In this document: positions 58,595-64,000 of the stretch, in pieces | How positions within the stretch are numbered: position 1 is the stretch's first letter | Layout of the letters: every line of letters starts with the position of its first letter | NCBI GenBank assembly: GCA_023053685.1 | Contig: JALIGW010000001.1 | Coordinates: 159,254,547 to 159,318,546 of the forward strand | Direction: 5' to 3' | Length of the DNA stretch: 64,000 bases | From: Diadophis punctatus similis | Lineage: Eukaryota > Chordata > Lepidosauria > Squamata > Dipsadidae | Position numbers and translations under genes: made by a program | Notes under the pieces: model-generated | Database searches by the model: none | The model's input: the letters and a program-made list of their open reading frames with translations, nothing else | What the model was told of the DNA's origin: nothing

Positions 58595-60146
58595 CTTTGC
58601 CACTGTATGCCAGCCTTGCAAGGTAAGCCAGGTCAGGAAAGAACACTGCAAGACTCATGGAGAGCTACTGCTATAGCTTATAACAACAGAATGTTGAAAG
58701 GCTTTGCCTCTATTATATCATACAGAATCAAAGTGGGGCTATTTTGATCCGCTGTTCTCACATTTTCATGCTTCTCAGGGCTGAGTCACTTACTGTCTCT
58801 CTTCAACATCAATGGTTCTTCTATTCATGGTCAGTTCAATAATAACCATCTTATATAATTACCAGTAGAAAATCACTGTCTATAATTTATGTAAAGCTAG
58901 TGAAATTATCAATACCATTATCAGTTCAGGTATTTTAAAACTCGCGCAAGGCTTATTATTGAACAACATATAATGGCTAATGTAGATAAAGATTACAATC
59001 CACTATTTGCTCCAATACTAAATAATACTAGTTGTTTATGAGTGGGGGGGGAAGGGTGGGAGAGAGTGGGGATTCTAACTCCTTTCAAAATTTTAATATT
59101 TAGTTTGTAGTAAAAGCAGTTTCTTTATTGTTGTAGTTCTGGCTTAGAATATTGTGTGAATGCAACCACTTTAAAAAAATTTCCAGAAACTATAACAAAA
59201 CAAAACATGGTTTACTATGTTTGAATCCAGAGTGATTCTACCCATATGCCAAAGGGGCAGAAAGTGAGCAGAATGAGGAAATGAAGCACAAGAGGAAATG
59301 CAAGTTTGCTCACAGCTTTGTTCCTGATGCCACTGCTGTAGAATTATGTCTACAAAAGAGTTGGCATAAATTAGCATGAATAAGACAGGTATCTAACCAC
59401 CTATTCCAGAAAAATAATTGGAATACAGTATTACTGAAAAGGATCAAGAATAAGCCTTCCTAAAGAAAAGTCGACTTGGCTTTTGCAAATCCTCTCTCAC
59501 TAACTCTTTAAGCCATTGCTTCAGTTAAGCACAGTTTGTTGCTGAAGGCATGAATTACCTTGCCAAGAATAAGGGAGTGGGTGGGGTTTCCTCTCCCTCT
59601 CCTGCTTGTTCTGGTATGGTCCCCAGAACACCTTCACAGCACCCTATAAAACTGGATGTCTCCACAGGGTCAGCCTGTTTCCCAGAAGGCTGCGGCATGA
59701 GTATGGCCTCCTTGACAATCAGAAGGATGTTGCGTCCTCCTTCAAAGGAGCAAGACCTGGTTGGTTTGCTCTAAAAAAAAACTGTAGACTTTTACTGTTG
59801 TCAGAAAGCTTAGGCGCACACAAAAAATCAGCCAACCTATAAAAATCTGCAGGAGATTATCATTGTCACTTGGGCACTGCTATACAGATTCTATCCCAGC
59901 AACGTCTTGCCATCAGAGTGGAATTCTAAATTCCCATTCAAAGGTTGAAACCAGTTCTTCTCCAGTTTTGTGTCATACTGTTTCAAACAATATGGAATAC
60001 TATACCCAACAATGTGGATGTGCAATTGTTGCATTTTCTTCCAATATGCATTCGTTGCCTTCGCCCTGCCATTTATTCTTCTTAACTCATTATCTTGAAT
60101 CTAATGTATGTTATTTATTCAGTGCCTCAATCCAAAATGAACCTTA

Positions 60147-60194
<48 letters not shown>

Positions 60195-60430
60195 AAAGAG
60201 CTGAAGTGGTGCAGTGGTTAAATGCTGCGACTGCAGGCTGACTGCTAGTTCAGCAGTTCAGCTGTTCAAATCTCACCAGGCTCAAGGTTGACTCAGCCTT
60301 CCATCCTTCCGAGGTGGGTAAAATGAGGACCCAGATTGTTGGGGGCAATATGCTGAACTCTGTAAACCGCTTAGAGAGGGCTGTAAAGCACTATGAAGCG
60401 GTATATAAGTAAAGTGCTATAAAGTGCTAT

Positions 60431-60461
<31 letters not shown>
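60147..60461. repeat. (GAT)n microsatellite split by a SINE
   Basis: About 15 GAT units at 60147-60192 and about 10 at 60432-60461 flank the SINE at 60198-60431. The simplest reading is that the SINE inserted into a pre-existing GAT array. Confidence 0.85.
60198..60431 (+). mobile_element. tRNA/L2-tailed SINE in GAT array
   Basis: Head GAGCTGAAGTGGTGCAGTGG and tail ATAAGTAAAGTGCTATAAAG with a duplicated AAAGTGCTAT. Nearly identical to the copy at 33157, which suggests both are recent. Confidence 0.9.
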
Positions 60462-61243
60462 AGTCATTCTGGCACAAACACCTCTGCACATTAATTTAGT
60501 TATAGCTGGGATAGACGCCCATAACCATAGGATATATCATCATTTAGTATCCTGGAATCACTTAGCCGTGAATTAGAAGGCAAGGCTAGTTTTTCCCAAA
60601 GCAAATATGCATGCTTCTCTCCTAAAGCAGATCAAAATCCTTGTTCTGACAACAGTTATGGTACAACCCAAGAGAAACTCATCATAAACTTGTTACATTT
60701 CAAAACCAGCTTCCAATAACTGCAGAAAATCAAGTGACACAATGGAGGAAAATTCAAAAGTCAGGGCAATCTGAATAAAATTCCCTTTGCTCAAAAATGT
60801 CTCAACCCATTAAGACCTGGAAAAATTCCCCAAAAGATAGCTCTGCATTTTAATGATATTCCATCCCCTCCCCACCCACCCAAAGAAGCAACACACACGT
60901 AATTTAGCAGAAAGAAGGTGAAAGTCCACTACAATTCACTCCAAATTGTTTCGGAGACAACAGTGATCGTTCTGAGAATTAATGCAAACACAAACACAAT
61001 CAAGGTAAAAGTCTCCTTCAACTGAAGCTTCACTCCTAATGACTTCCTAGAGACATCCAGTTTGTTTTGGTATCTAGAACAAAACAGCTTTACTATTCAT
61101 TTTTCTGGGATGATTTTCTCACTTGTTAGTTGAGCTGTGATACTTCCAGTTGATATTTTGATATTTCATGGAAGTCTTCCATTCAAATAGGAACTGATTT
61201 TGACTCTGTTGAGCTTCTGAGCCTAGAAACTGTCGGTCTAGGT

Positions 61244-61667
61244 CAGTGATGGCGAACCTATGGCACGGGTGCCACAGGTGGCACGCGGAGCCATATCTGC
61301 CGGCACGCAAACCATTGCCCTAGCTCAGCTCCAATGTGCATGTGCGTGCCCGCCAGCTGATTTTTGGCTCACACAGAGGCTCTGGGAGGGCGATTTCGGC
61401 CTCTGGAGGGCCTCCAGGGTGGCAGGGGGAGCGTTTTTGCCCTCCCCAAGCTCCAAGAAAGCCTCTGGAGCCTGGGGAGGGTGAAAAATGGGCCCACCGG
61501 GCCCACTGGAAGTCGGGAAATGGGGGAGTGAGGGGGTCGTGCACGCATGTGCAGGAGGGTGGGTCAAGTGAGGGGCTTTGAATTATGGGTGTGGGCACAC
61601 ACGCGCATGCAATAGTGCGCACGTGCACTATTTCGGCACCCGAGGAAAAAAAGGTTCGCCATCACTG
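61244..61667. mobile_element. hAT-type MITE (CAGTGATGGCGAACC family), copy 3
   Basis: Termini CAGTGATGGCGAACC and GGTTCGCCATCACTG. The exact 8-bp target duplication GTCTAGGT is at 61236-61243 and 61668-61675. Close to the copy at 20193 along its whole length. Confidence 0.93.
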
Positions 61668-62825
61668 GTCTAGGTGCTCCATCTCTGATATATTTGATAA
61701 AATATTTGTGTCCAGTTTGATTTGGCAGGCATTGATTAGCTTTATTGCTATTTATACTATATCATTGAACAATGTCAAGTTGAAGTATTTAAGGGTACTG
61801 TCCCTAAAGAAATTTTGGTAACGGATGTTCTGCTTTTATCTTAAGGCTTCTTTGAAGTAATCCAATGAAGAAAAAAAATGAAGGAAGCACCGTGACAGAA
61901 AAGTATAGCAGAGAGAAGTATAGCAGAGAGAAAAAAAAGATCAAAAATGTCATGTGCAACTGAAATATAAATATAAGCAAGGAGAAAGTTTGATAGCAAA
62001 AAGGCAGATACAATTGAAATGGGCAAAACCAAAGGAAATTAAAAAGGATGATTTGATAAAAACAATACATGTTTCTACTTCAGCAATCAAGGAATTTCCT
62101 AGTATCATGCATGGTATGAAATTGCTTCTCTCTTCCCTTCTATACAAAGGAGTAAGTAAACTTTGGGCCATAAACGTACAATACTCAGAGAGAGCTTTAT
62201 TTTCATTTTACAAGTGTTTAATAAAAGAGCTTTACTTTGGTTTGTATACTCTAAAATCAAAATGCTTGTAAGAGAAGCTTTACTATTATGAAACATGTAT
62301 TAAACAGCTTTGCAAAAATGTATTTAGTGGGATTGATGGAATAAACAGTAAAGACACCCTGAAGTTGAATTTGACAGCACTGACTGCATTAAGGCAGTTT
62401 TCTTGGCAGTATTAGGGAAGGAGCTTACAGTTATCTCCTACTTTAAACAACAAGCATGGGATTGGATTTGACAGCCTAAACAGCTTCTTCCACTGATATG
62501 ATTTCTGTGATTAATGACCTTTAGGATAACATCGGGAAGCATCTGTATCTTTGTGTTTCATGTTTTTGCTGTCTTTGCTTTGTGATTTGTATGACTGGCT
62601 GCACAAGTTCTTTGCAAAAATATCCCCACCCCCAAAATTACAAGCTCAATGCTGAAGTCCCTTTCAGATGACCAATGCTAAAGATTACTCAGGAGTATTT
62701 ACCAAATGCCCAGTTTAATCATGTGATTAATAAGCAAACCCATCCCAGTACAAGACCAGCACAAAAACTTTGGTTTAATTCAATGATTTATTATTTGGGT
62801 TTATTCAATGCGCAACTGGGATTGC

Positions 62826-62864
62826 ACTGTGAAGCAGTATACAAGTCTAAGTGCTATTGCTATT
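62826..62864 (+). mobile_element. SINE/L2 tail fragment
   Basis: GAAGCAGTATACAAGTCTAA followed by GTGCTATTGCTATTTA is the 3' tail of the tRNA/L2 SINE family without head or body. Confidence 0.7.
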
Positions 62865-63000
62865 TAGACCAGCTTGAACTAGACACACACACCCTGCAGT
62901 AGATCTTCTATACTGTAAGGTAAGAATGTAGCTTTTTAGTTTGGAGCAAAAAGTATTTTTTAAAGTGGGACATTTAGGAACTCACTAGATAACCTATGAC

Positions 63001-63202
63001 CAGGAGTGAAATTCAGCAGGTTCTGACAGGTCCTGGAGAACCGGTAGCGGAAATTTTGAGTAGTTCGGAGAACGGGCAAATACCACCTCTGGCTGGCCCC
63101 AGAGTGGGGTGGGGATGGAGATTTTGCAGTATCCTTCCCCTGCCACGCCCATCAAGCCACGCCCACAGAACCGGTAGGGAAAAATTTTGAATTTCACCCC
63201 TG
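63001..63202. mobile_element. hAT-type MITE (CAGGGGTGGGTT family), 202 bp
   Basis: Termini CAGGAGTGAAATTC and GAATTTCACCCCTG. The exact 8-bp target duplication CCTATGAC is at 62993-63000 and 63203-63210. It has AGAACCGGTAG blocks at both ends. Confidence 0.92.
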
Positions 63203-63217
63203 CCTATGACCCATTGG

Positions 63218-63292
63218 TTGTTTCAGGAAGGAAGGAGGGAAGGGGAGGGAGGGAGGAAAGAGGAAGGGAGAAAAGAAGAAATGGGGAGGGGG
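63218..63292. repeat. Purine-only G/A-rich tract
   Basis: About 70 nearly uninterrupted purines with GGGA/GGAA units on the plus strand. Confidence 0.85.
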
Positions 63293-63828
63293 AATCTTTG
63301 TTTCTTAAGAGAGAAAATATCCCATCCATTCTCTTCCCTCACTCCTGCAAATACTTCAGAAACAAATTCAAATACTTAAAGAACAACCTAGGGCTTTTTT
63401 TCTTTCTATTTTGAGCTTTAAAAAAAGCCTCCCATAGAAATAAGTCTCCCTCCTTCTGAGAGTTCTGGAGCTTTGCTAGTTTTGCCCGGCTCTGCAAAGA
63501 TAAATATCATCTTTGGAGAATGCGTTTCAGATATGCTAATAAGAGCGAGCTAATTATTTCAGACAATCACTGTTTTTAACCAATCATAAAGTTTTGAATT
63601 ATGTGTGGGCCATTGTGAACCTGAAGCAATGTGCTTCAAGAAGCTGGCCATAAGCAAACACCAAATAATGGACTATAAGGTTTTCTCAGTTAAATCACAA
63701 TTAAGACTAACCAGTTTAATATTTAGATATACGGTAAACTGAAAACAGTAGCAAAATATTCTGATCCATTCTAGGGGAGAAGAGAAGCCATGAGCTCAGG
63801 TATAAGTCATCACTTTATCATTATGATA

Positions 63829-64000
63829 AAGAGCCCTGTGGTGCAGTGGTTAGAATGCAGTACTGCAGGCTACTTCTGTTGATTGCCAGCTGTCGGCAGT
63901 TCGAGTCTCACTGGCTCAAGGTTGACTCAGCCTTCCATCCTTCAGAGGTCGGTAAAATGAGGACCCAGATTGTTGGGGGCAATATGCTGACTCTGTAAAC
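63829..64000 (+). mobile_element. tRNA/L2-tailed SINE, cut by the window edge
   Basis: Head GAGCCCTGTGGTGCAGTGGT and body GGTTGACTCAGCCTTCCATC; the sequence ends at CTCTGTAAAC, before the tail. Confidence 0.88.

Overview
The window is vertebrate nuclear DNA, almost certainly from a squamate reptile and probably a snake. The reasons are dense Sauria-type tRNA/BovB SINEs, tRNA/L2-tailed SINEs, CR1 and L2-like LINE 3' ends, a DIRS-like tyrosine-recombinase retrotransposon, and many hAT and TA-target MITEs. The species call is inference; no species-diagnostic sequence was identified.

The only host gene I can support is EHBP1 (EH-domain-binding protein 1), on the minus strand and running from high to low coordinates. 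Six internal coding exons were found by matching residues and splice sites: 27737-27918, 25954-26093, 22904-23008, 22067-22189, 13994-14246 and 1630-1819. Their phases join perfectly, giving 993 coding bases or 331 codons. They encode the end of the N-terminal C2 domain, an acidic linker and the NPF-motif region that binds EHD proteins. The first roughly 120 residues lie upstream, beyond 64000 or in exons I could not find. The CH domain and C-terminal bMERB domain lie downstream, beyond coordinate 1. Everything else is intron, including about 36 kb from 27919 to the right edge in which I found no exon.

Layout: 1-922 holds microsatellites and a GC-rich 280-bp-arm inverted repeat. 1.6-28 kb holds the exons among MITEs, SINEs, LINE 3' ends and a 5S-rRNA-like SINE. 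29.9-31.5 kb is a MITE with an internal 117-bp tandem repeat, abutting a second MITE. 33.1-38.2 kb is a nested transposon complex: a DIRS-like element on the minus strand with inverted terminal repeats, Gag remnants, an RNase H remnant, a nearly intact tyrosine recombinase domain and its reverse transcriptase core deleted. An L2-type LINE is inserted in its RNase H/recombinase overlap region and a tRNA/L2 SINE is inserted in its left terminal arm. 38.4-64 kb is AT-rich intron with scattered MITEs, SINEs and microsatellites.

No bacterial genes, CRISPR arrays, operons or complete RNA genes are present. I found no convincing undescribed biological system. The most notable items are the gene structure itself, a lost NPF asparagine, a candidate cassette exon with a weak donor, a microsatellite acting as the pyrimidine tract of a splice acceptor, ten hAT-type MITEs with readable 8-bp target duplications, and the nested DIRS/LINE/SINE element.
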